Positions 6,741-15,170 of a DNA stretch of 19,669 nt are shown one piece after another. A program made the position numbers and the translations under genes. Source of the DNA: GWF2-33-9 sp964405755 (GTDB taxonomy: Bacteria; Bacteroidota; Ignavibacteria; Kapaibacteriales; UBA2268); the NCBI GenBank assembly GCA_964405755.1, contig CAYOPF010000045.1:1-19669 (forward strand). Direction: 5' to 3'. The notes below the pieces were generated by a model, which was not told the origin of the DNA, made no database searches, and worked only from the letters and a program-made list of their open reading frames with translations. How positions within the stretch are numbered: position 1 is the stretch's first letter; each line of letters begins with the position of its first letter.

Positions 6741-9157
6741 TAAATTTTTCTTAATATTGCCGAAAATTGGGTTTCTACTGCCTCGATTATTTTCGAGATA
6801 ATTGGTTCAATCTCTTGATCTGTAAGCGTCTTAGAAGGTGAAGAGAATTCTAAGCTATATGCAACACTCTTCTTACCTTCTTCAATTGATTTTCCTTTGT
6901 ACAAATCGAATAATTGACACCTTTTTAAAAGATTACCGCCATTGGAAACGATATTGTTTAAAATCGTTCCTGCAGCCAATTTTTCGTCCACAATAAAAGC
7001 TAAATCTCGATAAATTGACGGGTATGGCGATATTGGTGAATACTTGGATGAGGTCTTTTCGATATTGTATAATTTTGTTAAATCAATTAATGAACAATAG
7101 ACAGGCATTGAAATATCGTAATATTTCATTAAATCTGTGTTGATTTCCCCTAAAACTCCAATTTCCTGGTTTTTGTGTAGAATTTGTAATTTATTAGCAG
7201 AAAGTCCTGGAATTTTTTCTTTGGTTTCGGCAAATTTTATTCCTTTAAAGCGGAAATATTCAAAGAATTCTACAACCATTCCTTTTATATCATAAAAATC
7301 AATTTTACGTTCGGCCATTCCCCAATGCTTTTCATTATTAAATCCACTAAGTGCAATTATCAAGTTTTCCTCTTCGGTAATTCCTTCGATAAAGCTATTC
7401 TCTGTTGTTGTGTTTTTAAAAACTTTTCCAATTTCGTAAAATTTCAATATGTCGTTTCCAACTCTTTCGTTGTTTCTAATTGTTTTTAGCATCGATGGTA
7501 TCATCGATGGACGCATGATTGATAATTCTTCGCCTAATGGATTTGCAATTTCCACAAATTCGCTTGCAAAGAATTTTGCTACATTTGGTTCAATCATATT
7601 TTGCGTTAGAATTTCGTTGAAACCGCGATTTGTTAGAAAGTCTTTAATATTCTTTCTAAGTTTGGGAATTGCAAGATTATTGGGAACTGGTTCTGCATTA
7701 GTGTCAATTTGGGATACAAACTGGGGTGTGATATTGTCATAATCGTGCAATCGTGCTATTTCTTCAATTAAATCAATTTCGAGTGAAATATCACTTCTCC
7801 AAGATGGTACTGTAAAAACAGCATCATTATTCGTAATACTGCCAACACCAAAATTCAATCTGGATAATAAGTCGATTATTTGTTCATTCGAGAGATCTAT
7901 GCCCAGTACTTTGCGAACACGGTCGAATCGCAAATTGACTGTTAAATTGGTAATTGGCTTAGGGCATTCATCGATTAATCCTGCCACTAATTCTCCACCG
8001 CCTAATTCTGCTATCAATTGAGCGGCACGTTTTGCCGCAAACTCAGCCATTTGCCAATCAGCACCACGTTCAAATCTATAGGCGGAATCGCTCGATAGTC
8101 CCAACTTTTTTGATGTTCTTCGCACCGACGATGGATTAAAATATGCCGATTCAATCAACACATTTTTTGTTCCTGATGTAATCTCCGAATTTTTTCCACC
8201 CATCACGCCCGCAATGGCAACTGGTTTTTCGCCATCACAAATCATCAGCATCTGGCTATCCAATTCCCTTTCCTTACTATCTAATGTGGTAAACTTATCT
8301 CCTTCTTGGGCGGTCTTCACAATGATTTTGCCATCAGCTAATTTATCAAAATCGAATGCATGCAAAGGTTGATTTAATTCATATAACACATAATTGGTAA
8401 CATCTACTATATTATTTATTGGTCGTAATCCAACTGATGTTAATCTTTTTTTGAGCCATTCGGGAGAATCTTTTACGGTTATTCCTCGAACCATTTTGGC
8501 ACAGTATCTTGGATTTTTGTCTGCATCAATTATTTGAACACTGTCATAATTATTAATATTTTGGCTGTTTTCATTTAGATCCAACTTAGGATAATTTACT
8601 GAAATTTTGCAATATGCAGCAATTTCACGGGCAATTCCAATATGCGACAAGCAATCTCCGCGATTAGGTGTAACTGAAATCTCGAAGATAATGTCATTCA
8701 ACCCATACCAATTAACAAATTGCTCACCTAAAGGTGCATCCTCGGGCAATACCCAAATTCCACTGTGATCGTCCTCTATCCCAAGTTCGTATTTGGAACA
8801 AATCATCCCGTTCGATACCAAACCACGTATCTTTCTTTTTTCAAGTTTCAATCCATTTGCAGGGAGAACAGCACCAGCCATACCTAATACTACTGTTTGC
8901 CCAACAGCTACATTTGGTGCTCCACATATTACATTATAATTTTCCCGGGAATCTGTTACCTCGCAATAGTGAAGGTGGTCGCTACCTTCCACAAATTCAC
9001 TTTTTAAAACCTTGGCGATAACAAAATTCTGATAAGTTTTGGAATAATCTTCAATTTTTTCTACTTCAATTCCCAATCCAGTGAGAATGCTGTCTATTTT
9101 TTCCGGTGTTAGAGAAATATCAATATATTCCTTTAACCAATTATAAGAAATCTTCAT
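6740..9157 (-). CDS. pheT: Phenylalanine--tRNA ligase beta subunit
   Basis: PheT pairs with PheS to charge tRNA-Phe; the beta subunit carries tRNA-binding and editing domains. The 805 residues show the full bacterial layout: N-terminal MKISYNWLKEYI, an EMAP-like tRNA-binding domain (about 40-150, with ICGAPNV and KRKIRGLVSNGMICS), the B3/B4 editing domain (about 210-380, NPRYCAKMVRG ... PLHAFDFDKL), B5 (about 405-480, SWRSDI), the catalytic-like core, and a C-terminal FDX-ACB anticodon-binding domain (about 710-805, SPYPSIYRDLAFIVDE). It begins at an ATG 54 bases after the acidic hypothetical gene. pheS is not in the window, so the two subunits are encoded apart, as in many Bacteroidota. Confidence 0.97.
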   Translation of the reverse strand: MKISYNWLKEYIDISLTPEKIDSILTGLGIEVEKIEDYSKTYQNFVIAKVLKSEFVEGSDHLHYCEVTDSRENYNVICGAPNVAVGQTVVLGMAGAVLPANGLKLEKRKIRGLVSNGMICSKYELGIEDDHSGIWVLPEDAPLGEQFVNWYGLNDIIFEISVTPNRGDCLSHIGIAREIAAYCKISVNYPKLDLNENSQNINNYDSVQIIDADKNPRYCAKMVRGITVKDSPEWLKKRLTSVGLRPINNIVDVTNYVLYELNQPLHAFDFDKLADGKIIVKTAQEGDKFTTLDSKERELDSQMLMICDGEKPVAIAGVMGGKNSEITSGTKNVLIESAYFNPSSVRRTSKKLGLSSDSAYRFERGADWQMAEFAAKRAAQLIAELGGGELVAGLIDECPKPITNLTVNLRFDRVRKVLGIDLSNEQIIDLLSRLNFGVGSITNNDAVFTVPSWRSDISLEIDLIEEIARLHDYDNITPQFVSQIDTNAEPVPNNLAIPKLRKNIKDFLTNRGFNEILTQNMIEPNVAKFFASEFVEIANPLGEELSIMRPSMIPSMLKTIRNNERVGNDILKFYEIGKVFKNTTTENSFIEGITEEENLIIALSGFNNEKHWGMAERKIDFYDIKGMVVEFFEYFRFKGIKFAETKEKIPGLSANKLQILHKNQEIGVLGEINTDLMKYYDISMPVYCSLIDLTKLYNIEKTSSKYSPISPYPSIYRDLAFIVDEKLAAGTILNNIVSNGGNLLKRCQLFDLYKGKSIEEGKKSVAYSLEFSSPSKTLTDQEIEPIISKIIEAVETQFSAILRKI

Positions 9158-9211
9158 TTGTTTTGCATATTAAAAATTATAAAGATTTCAAAAATAAGAA
9201 ATTTACGTTAA

Positions 9212-9817
9212 TTATTGTTCAATATTTGGGATTGAATCGTCTCCGAAATCAAATCGTATTACAATTTTTTCGCCATCCTTGCAGTAAACTTCCAGGCTTT
9301 CGATTTCTCCTTCGAGATTACGGTTAACAATCACAGAGCTTTCGCCCGAGGATACATCACCAAAAGGAGGTTTATTGGAAATCTCTACATTGGCTCCTTC
9401 TTGGATTTGCTCTTTGTTAATTATGTTCCTCGAACCTTTCATAGGCCGAGCACCCGAAATGCGTGGCAATACGAGAAAATCGCGGAAGTTGCGTATAAGC
9501 ACTTCCTGATGTTCTTCGGGTTCGTCTGTATCCTGGTTTTTATGAATATATGTTGGTTCGAAAACAGTTTTCTTTGCCGATTCGTAATCTTCCTTTAAAA
9601 ATTCTTCTGCAGAATTTTCATCATAATTTGGAATTTCGGTTTCAATATCCTTTTTCTTTATTATTTTTACGCTTGGCGAAATTTGTTGCCCCTTGCTTAG
9701 TGCATCTTCAATATCTTCGGATAAATCTCCAAAGTCGAGCAAAGGAGACAATTCTTCATTAAACTGCTCTTCATCATCCATTTCGGCAAAGCCTTCTTGA
9801 AAATTATCATTATTCAT
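9212..9817 (-). CDS. Acidic hypothetical protein between cheB and pheT
   Basis: Unrecognised. The 201-residue product is strongly acidic in its first half (runs such as EMDDEEQFNEEL and LSEDIEDAL) and looks largely disordered, with a basic KIIKKK patch near residue 51. The C-terminal third (about 140-201) is likely beta-structured, ending GEKIVIRFDFGDD. There is no signal peptide, membrane helix or cysteine pair. I choose the ATG at 9817 because GAGG lies seven bases upstream. A longer frame back to 9880 would overlap the cheB 3' end and add a hydrophobic segment that looks non-coding. The gap to cheB is 34 bases, so the two are probably co-transcribed. A link to CheB is suggested only by this proximity and by charge: CheB has a basic linker. 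Confidence 0.75.
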   Translation of the reverse strand: MNNDNFQEGFAEMDDEEQFNEELSPLLDFGDLSEDIEDALSKGQQISPSVKIIKKKDIETEIPNYDENSAEEFLKEDYESAKKTVFEPTYIHKNQDTDEPEEHQEVLIRNFRDFLVLPRISGARPMKGSRNIINKEQIQEGANVEISNKPPFGDVSSGESSVIVNRNLEGEIESLEVYCKDGEKIVIRFDFGDDSIPNIEQ

Positions 9818-9851
9818 ATTTACCTCAATATTAGTGTCTTGAAACAAAATT

Positions 9852-10982
9852 TTAGAATATTGAATTAATAAAATCAGCAATTTTCCCGAGTGGAATTATC
9901 TCATTGACTAGCCCTGCATTAACAGCGGCAGACGGCATTCCAGATACTATACATGAATCGAAATCTTGCGATATTATATAACCTCCCATCCTTGCCAGAG
10001 ACGATAGTCCGTTTCTTCCATCATCTCCCATTCCAGTCATAATTATGCCTAAAGCTTTTCCCTGAGAATAATATCCTATCGACTCGAATAGGATATTTGC
10101 CGAAGGTTTATATAGTTCTCCTTCGATATTATCTATAATCTGAACTAAACCATTCCTCATTAGTTTAAAATGATGTCCACCCTGACCAATATATACGTAA
10201 CCTGGCCGAACCCGTTCGTTATTTTCAATTTCCTTCACACTTAATTTACTTTCGGAATCGAGCCTTTCGGCAAGTGATTTTGTAAAAAATTGGGGCATGT
10301 GTTGTGCAATTAAAATTGGAACAGGAATATTCGCTTTTAGTTTGGGAATAACTTGCATAAGAGCAGTAGGTCCACCGGTCGATATACCAATGCCAATAAC
10401 CTCGATGTCGCTTGCTTTGGGTGGAGTTCGTTTTCTTAATTTGGATTGTTGCTCGTTTTCCTGAGAAACCACACTGGATTTTCGTTTCAATCTGTCCTGT
10501 GTGTCAATTCTTTCCATTTCTTCCTGCGAAATCTCACCACGGTTCATTTTATTGAGTAACGACCTTCTGCGTATGCGATTTTGCATATTACTGCTTCGGG
10601 CTATACTCGTAATTTTGGAAATCAGTTCATCCTTCAAACTGTTCATTTCGGCAAAAGCAGCTTTTTTAGTAATAAAATCAACAGCACCATAATCTAATGC
10701 CTTTATTGTTGCATCGGCTCCTTCGGAAGTAAGTGTGGAAAGCATCATTATCGGTATTGGATGTTCTTCCATTATTCTTTGGACAGCGGTCAATCCATCC
10801 ATAACCGGCATTTCTATATCCATTGTGGCTAATGTGGGATTGAGCTGCTTCACTTTTTCTATTGCTTCTGCTCCGTTCGAGGCAGTTCCAATTACTTCAA
10901 TTTCGTCTGTCGATATTATTTTGGTGATTGCATTACGCATAAATACTGAATCATCTACTACAAGTACCCGAATCTTTTCCAT
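9852..10982 (-). CDS. cheB: Chemotaxis response regulator / protein-glutamate methylesterase CheB
   Basis: CheB removes methyl groups from (and deamidates) glutamyl residues of chemoreceptors, adjusting adaptation when phosphorylated by CheA. The 376 residues have an N-terminal receiver domain (1-125) with D10/D11, phosphoacceptor D55 (in MDIEMPVMDG), T83 and K106, and a C-terminal esterase domain (about 193-376) with catalytic S201 (STGGP), H228 (QHMP) and D321 (MGDDG). All key residues are intact. The inter-domain linker (about 126-192) is long and rich in Arg, Lys, Gln and Glu. No cheR, cheA or receptor gene is nearby, so the rest of the pathway must be elsewhere. It is the first gene of the minus-strand array, 114 bases from divergent dapD, and has no clear Shine-Dalgarno. 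It could also serve a non-flagellar chemosensory system. Confidence 0.95.
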   Translation of the reverse strand: MEKIRVLVVDDSVFMRNAITKIISTDEIEVIGTASNGAEAIEKVKQLNPTLATMDIEMPVMDGLTAVQRIMEEHPIPIMMLSTLTSEGADATIKALDYGAVDFITKKAAFAEMNSLKDELISKITSIARSSNMQNRIRRRSLLNKMNRGEISQEEMERIDTQDRLKRKSSVVSQENEQQSKLRKRTPPKASDIEVIGIGISTGGPTALMQVIPKLKANIPVPILIAQHMPQFFTKSLAERLDSESKLSVKEIENNERVRPGYVYIGQGGHHFKLMRNGLVQIIDNIEGELYKPSANILFESIGYYSQGKALGIIMTGMGDDGRNGLSSLARMGGYIISQDFDSCIVSGMPSAAVNAGLVNEIIPLGKIADFINSIF

Positions 10983-11040
10983 CTATATTTTTTATTAATT
11001 GCTATTTCGTAAATATGAAAATTAAAAAATTTTTATCAAT

Positions 11041-11074
11041 TTTGTTCTAAATTGAGTAATTTATCATAATTTTG
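11041..11074 (+). promoter_or_regulatory. Bacteroidota-type promoter for dapD
   Basis: TTTG at 11041-11044 and TAATTTTG at 11067-11074 match the -33 (TTTG) and -7 (TAnnTTTG) elements used by the Bacteroidota housekeeping sigma factor. The spacer is 22 bases, at the long end of the usual range. Transcription would start around 11080, leaving a leader of under 20 bases before the dapD ATG at 11097. The site sits in the divergent cheB-dapD gap. Confidence 0.45.
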
Positions 11075-11096
11075 ATATTTTTAATGAGATTAGATA

Positions 11097-11951
11097 ATGA
11101 CAGACTTTTCTAAATTAATGGAACAAACTGAATACTTTGCTGAGTTTTCTAATTTGGAGAATAGCAACCTTGATAATTTCGTTTCGTTTACACATACCTT
11201 AATTGCAGGTTTGAATTCTGGCGAAATCCGTACTGCATATAAAAATGAAAATAACGAATGGATTGCCAACCAATGGGTAAAGAAAGCAATTTTGTTGCTA
11301 TTCAAATTTGGAAATTTAGCTGATTTTTCGATAAACAACAAATTTCCCTTTTTCGATAAACATACCATTCCTACCCATCCTTTCACTTTGGAAAATAAAG
11401 TAAGAATAGTGCCGGGCGGAACTACTGTCCGCAACGGAAGTTATGTTGCACCTGGTGTAATAATTATGCCACCTGCCTATATAAACATTGGAGCTTATGT
11501 GGATAGCGGCACAATGATTGATTCCCATGCCTTAGTGGGCAGTTGTGCCCAATTAGGTAAGAATATCCACCTGAGTGCAGCTTCGCAAATTGGGGGAGTG
11601 CTCGAACCCGCCAACGCTGTTCCGGTAATCGTCGAAGATAATGTGATGATTGGTGGTAACTGCGGAATTTACGAAGGTGTTATCGTGCGGCAAGGTGCTG
11701 TGCTTGGTTCGGGTGTAATTCTCACTTCGTCGATGAAGGTATATGATTTAGTTAACGAAGTGATTATCCAGTCCACCGACCAAAAACCATTGGAAATTCC
11801 CGAAAATGCAGTTGTTGTTGCAGGTGGACGACCGCTCTCGAGCCAATTTGCCAGCCAGCACGGATTGTCGGTTTACACTCCGATTATCATTAAATACAGG
11901 GATGAGCGAACTTCCTCGAAAACTGCTTTAACGGAATTATTACGCCAATAG
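11097..11951 (+). CDS. dapD: 2,3,4,5-tetrahydropyridine-2,6-dicarboxylate N-succinyltransferase
   Basis: DapD transfers succinyl from succinyl-CoA to tetrahydrodipicolinate in the succinylase branch leading to meso-diaminopimelate and lysine. The 284 residues contain an N-terminal helical part (1-100) and a left-handed parallel beta-helix made of hexapeptide repeats (about 103-215), with VPGGTTVRNGSYVAPG (105-120), YVDSGTMIDSHALVGSC (134-150) and SQIGGVLEP (163-171). D142 and E193 lie where the family has its catalytic acidic residues. The length is typical. It starts at an ATG soon after a Bacteroidota-type promoter and ends three bases before the flippase gene, an unusual partner for a lysine gene. 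No other dap gene is in view. Confidence 0.95.
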   Translation: MTDFSKLMEQTEYFAEFSNLENSNLDNFVSFTHTLIAGLNSGEIRTAYKNENNEWIANQWVKKAILLLFKFGNLADFSINNKFPFFDKHTIPTHPFTLENKVRIVPGGTTVRNGSYVAPGVIIMPPAYINIGAYVDSGTMIDSHALVGSCAQLGKNIHLSAASQIGGVLEPANAVPVIVEDNVMIGGNCGIYEGVIVRQGAVLGSGVILTSSMKVYDLVNEVIIQSTDQKPLEIPENAVVVAGGRPLSSQFASQHGLSVYTPIIIKYRDERTSSKTALTELLRQ

Positions 11952-11954
11952 ATA

Positions 11955-13357
11955 ATGTCGAATATTAAAGTAACTTTAAAAAACATAATAAGTCTGTCGA
12001 CAGCCGAAGTTGCAAGTAGATTTTTAACTGTAATTTATTCCATTTATCTTGCCCGTGTCTTGCTTGTCGAAAACTTTGGTATTTTTGGTTCGGCTAAGTA
12101 TTTGGTTGTTTATTTTGTGTTATTGTCCAATTTGGGATTGGATTCAGTTGGAACTCGCGAAGTTGCCGCCAACAATCGCAGTTAAAAACTATTGTTGATA
12201 ATTTATTCACTCTCCGATTCGTAATGGGATTGGGCGGGTATGTGCTTTTGTGTATCGTTACCTATTTCCTGCCTAAACCTTTGGAGGAAAAAGTAATTAT
12301 CCTCATATTCGGAATTAATATACTTACAAACAACACTTTGTTGAATTGGGTTTTCCAAGGATTGGAAAAAATTGATATCTATGCCCTCAGAACTGTTATC
12401 ACCAATATTCTGAATTTTGCTGGGATTTTGCTTTTTATTCATACGCCTGAAGATTTAAGATTGGCTGCCATTATCATTGTCGCTTCGTTATCATTTAATT
12501 CTATAATATTAATAATATACTACCACAAAAGAATTCAACCCATAAATCTTGCTTTCCAATTCGATCTTTGGAAGCGCTACCTATCCGAAGCATTTCCAAT
12601 TGGAATAATCTTTTTGATAATCGGTGTTTATAATTTCCTGCCAATTATTCTCCTTAGCCTAATGACTAATAATTACCACACTGGCCTATATGCATCGGTA
12701 ACCAATCTTTTCTTGGTTTCTACTCTATTTTCCACAGTAATCCAGGCGGTCTATTATCCTCAGTTTGCCCAGAATAGAACTAACGACGAGAGAGTGAGAA
12801 CCTACGAGCAATTTACTAAGTTTATGTTTACCATTGGCACTTTTATTCCTCTGTTTTTATTGGTTTTTGCCGATAAAGTTGTATTGATATTTGGTCGGGA
12901 CTATTCGCCAGCAATGCCTTCGATCCAGATTGTGATGGTCGCTACCTTGTTTGCCTATCTCAGCGGTAGTATGTTTTGTGCGTTGCTTGCCTGGAAGAAA
13001 GAAAAAAAGGTTGTATTTGCAATTATTGCTGGATTGTTTGTTACTATTATTATCAACCTTATCCTAATTCCTTCGATGCAAGAACGTGGTGCAGCAATTG
13101 CCACACTATGTGGCGAATTTGCTGTTTTATTGGTGATTGCTGCAATTTTTTACAAAACTCTACATAATTTGTATTTAATTCAATATTTTAAATTACTGAT
13201 TATTTCGTCTGTTGCAACATTGCCATTTTTGTTTATCAAATTGGGAAATTTTCAGACAATTTTTTTGATGATTGCTTCGGTTTTTATATTTATGGCACTA
13301 ATTTTTCTTACAAAAATCATTACTTTTTCTGATATTAAACGGATATTAAATCGATGA
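11955..13357 (+). pseudogene. Wzx-like polysaccharide flippase, interrupted by one frameshift
   Basis: Two reading frames together make one multi-pass membrane protein of the oligosaccharide flippase (MOP/Wzx) superfamily, which moves lipid-linked glycan units across the inner membrane. The first frame (11955-12185) starts at an ATG and has the typical N-terminus (IISLSTAEVASRFLTVIYS ... FGIFGSAKYLVVYFVLL ... GLDSVGTREVA). It ends in TAA at 12183-12185. The second frame is open from 12179, reads straight on as QLKTIVDNLFTLRFVMGLGG, and runs to TGA at 13355-13357. Losing one base near 12177-12181 explains the break; repaired, the protein would be about 467 residues with around 12 membrane helices, normal for Wzx. 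There is no slippery heptamer, so programmed frameshifting is unlikely. A sequencing error or a recent mutation fits best. The 3' end overlaps glf by four bases (ATGA). Confidence 0.85.
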
Positions 13358-14484
13358 AATGCGATGTTTTAATTGTAGGAACTGGCTTGGCTGGTTCCAT
13401 TCTTGCCGAAAGAATTGCTTCGCAATTGGACCGCCGAGTGATTATTATCGACAAAAGGTTCCATATTGGTGGCAATTGTTACGATTTCCGACAAGACGAC
13501 GGCGTCCTGATTCACAAATACGGACCTCATATCTTCCACACCAGTAATTTAAAACAATTTGAATACATTTCGCGATTTACTGAATGGAACAAGTATTTCC
13601 ATACCGTGCTTGGCTCTGTCGATGGCAAATTGGTGCCCGTTCCTTTCAATTTCAATTCTCTGTATGCGATTTTTCCATTGAAATTTGCCAAAAAATTAGA
13701 GGAAAAATTAATCTCCAAATTTGGCTTTGGAATTAAAATACCAATTCTTAAGTTGAAAGAAGATGCCGACGACGAAATCCAGTTTTTGGCTGATTATGTT
13801 TATCGCAATGTTTTTCTGAACTATACTACCAAGCAGTGGGGACTTACTCCCGAAGAACTGGACCCAACCGTTACCTCGCGTATCCCTGTTTTTCTTAGTC
13901 GCGACGACCGTTATTTCCAGGACACTTACCAGGGAATTCCCAAAGATGGTTATACCAAGATTTTCGAGCGAATGCTGAACCATCCCAATATCAAAGTGCT
14001 GCTGAATACCGATTTTGCAGAAGTGAAGGACGAAATCAAGTATAAATATCTAATCTATACAGGTGCAATCGATGAATTTTTTGATTATAAGTTAGGCGAA
14101 CTGCCCTACCGCAGTTTGCGATTCGATTTGCAGAAGTTCGAATTGCAACAGTATCAGCCGGTTGCTCAGGTTAATTATCCCAACAACAATCAATATACCC
14201 GAATTACCGAGTTCAAGCACTTTTTGCCTTACAACACTCCATCTACCACTGTTGCATTCGAGTACCCCGAGCAATTCCAGTTGGGATTGAACGAACGCTT
14301 TTACCCTATTCCACGAACCGAAAATCGCACACTTTACGATAAATACTTGGAGCTTGCCAATCAAATTTCGTCCAATACCTTGTTTGTAGGAAGGTTGGCA
14401 GAATATCGCTACTACAACATGAACGAAGTTGTTGGAGTTGCTTTAATGATGTTCGATACTAAAGTGAAAAATTTAAAATTTTGA
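13354..14484 (+). CDS. glf: UDP-galactopyranose mutase
   Basis: Glf is a flavoenzyme that interconverts UDP-galactopyranose and UDP-galactofuranose, the donor for galactofuranose in surface glycans. The 376 residues fit the family. Features are the N-terminal FAD-binding fold with VGTGLAGS (8-15) and IIIDKRFHIGGNCYD (30-44), the conserved GPHIFHTS (57-64), KQWGL and RDDRYFQDTYQGIPKDGYT in the middle, VNYPNNNQYTRITEFKHF near residue 270, and YYNMNEVVGVALMMF near the end. The ATG overlaps the flippase stop (ATGA) and its own TGA overlaps the next ATG, so the three genes are tightly coupled. Together with the flippase it suggests a Galf-containing polysaccharide or O-antigen. No glycosyltransferase gene is in view. 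Confidence 0.96.
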   Translation: MKCDVLIVGTGLAGSILAERIASQLDRRVIIIDKRFHIGGNCYDFRQDDGVLIHKYGPHIFHTSNLKQFEYISRFTEWNKYFHTVLGSVDGKLVPVPFNFNSLYAIFPLKFAKKLEEKLISKFGFGIKIPILKLKEDADDEIQFLADYVYRNVFLNYTTKQWGLTPEELDPTVTSRIPVFLSRDDRYFQDTYQGIPKDGYTKIFERMLNHPNIKVLLNTDFAEVKDEIKYKYLIYTGAIDEFFDYKLGELPYRSLRFDLQKFELQQYQPVAQVNYPNNNQYTRITEFKHFLPYNTPSTTVAFEYPEQFQLGLNERFYPIPRTENRTLYDKYLELANQISSNTLFVGRLAEYRYYNMNEVVGVALMMFDTKVKNLKF

Positions 14485-14981
14485 TGCAAAGCACAAGAAT
14501 CAATCACCCATTAAGAACTAAATTTCCGCCATCCGAACCTTGTAGTTGCATTATTTGCAAGGGGTTTTGTGTGCGTCCTGGTTGGTGGTTGGTTGCCGAA
14601 GCGCAATTGGCCATCCAAAATGGCTTAGCCAATCGAATGATGCTCGAAATTTCGCCCGATAAATCCTTTGGAGTTTTGTCGCCTGCATTCAAAGGTAACG
14701 AGGGACTAATTGCAATGCAAGTTTTTTCCAATAATTACTGCACTTTCTATTACGATGGTTTATGCGAGCTGTTCGGAAAAGATTACCAACCACTGGAGTG
14801 TCGGTTTGTTCATCATCGCCGCAAGGGTCAGGGTACTGTTTGCCACACCGCAATCGAAAAGGATTGGAACTCGATGGCTGGCAAAAAACTCGTTCAAGAA
14901 TGGATAGAAACTACAAATTTTATGGACAAAATTTCCAAAATGTACCCACCAAAGGTATTACAAGAAATCAAATTTCTGTAA
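14484..14981 (+). CDS. Small cysteine-rich protein, YkgJ-like metal-binding type
   Basis: The 165-residue product is not a family I can name with certainty. It has an N-terminal cysteine group, C20-x-C22-x2-C25-x3-C29 followed by RPGWW, and a second set at C86, C94, C106, H109-H110, C120 and H121. The spacing of CTFYYDGLC and PLECR resembles the YkgJ zinc/iron-chelating domain, in which eight cysteines bind metal. There is no signal peptide or membrane segment, so it is probably cytoplasmic. The start is the ATG at 14484, sharing one base with the glf stop (TGATG); a TTG one codon earlier is less likely. Coupling to glf is tight, but no link to glycan synthesis is known. It is the last gene before the palindrome cluster. 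Confidence 0.7.
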   Translation: MQSTRINHPLRTKFPPSEPCSCIICKGFCVRPGWWLVAEAQLAIQNGLANRMMLEISPDKSFGVLSPAFKGNEGLIAMQVFSNNYCTFYYDGLCELFGKDYQPLECRFVHHRRKGQGTVCHTAIEKDWNSMAGKKLVQEWIETTNFMDKISKMYPPKVLQEIKFL

Positions 14982-14991
14982 ATGGGTGAGT

Positions 14992-15170
14992 GGACCTCCT
15001 CCCCGCCCCCATCCCCCTCTGTGAGGGGGAAAAAGGGGGAGGTCCAAGCGAACTCACCCCCCTTCCCCCCTCTCTCAGGAAGAGAGGGGGAGAGAGACAA
15101 AAGCACAAACCCCCTCTTTTTAAGAGGGGGCAACGGGGGAGTTCTGTAATCTCCCCCTCATCGAGGGGAG
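14992..15170. repeat. Cluster of four G/C-run palindromes
   Basis: This sharply GC-rich block in AT-rich DNA holds four hairpins built from C-runs and G-runs. (1) 14992-15045: outer arms GGACCTCC/GGAGGTCC, inner arms CCCCCTC-TGT-GAGGGGG. (2) 15066-15090: CCCCCTCTCT/AGAGAGGGGG, five-base loop. (3) 15110-15130: CCCCCTCTT-TTT-AAGAGGGGG. (4) 15151-15170: CTCCCC(C)TC/GAGGGGAG with one bulged C. The units share the core CCCCCTC/GAGGGGG, so they look like relatives of one mobile or amplified palindromic repeat. Both strands have several runs of four or more G, so G-quadruplexes are possible. The cluster begins 10 bases after a stop codon and may also stop transcription, though no T tract follows the stems. 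No transposase or terminal repeats are seen. Confidence 0.8.

Noticed and set aside
9212..9880. Longer form of the acidic protein beginning MLILLIQYSKILF, which might look like a signal peptide or membrane helix.
   Set aside because: The extra 21 residues overlap the cheB 3' end, and the internal ATG at 9817 has a good GAGG ribosome-binding site. The hydrophobic segment is probably AT-rich overlap sequence.
12179..12190. Programmed -1 frameshift in the flippase gene.
   Set aside because: No X-XXY-YYZ slippery site precedes the stop, and the five-A run lies after the TAA. A plain base loss is simpler.
14992..15170. CRISPR array or transposon end as an explanation for the repeated G/C units.
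   Set aside because: Units are palindromic, unequal in length and irregularly spaced, with no constant-size spacers, cas genes or transposase.
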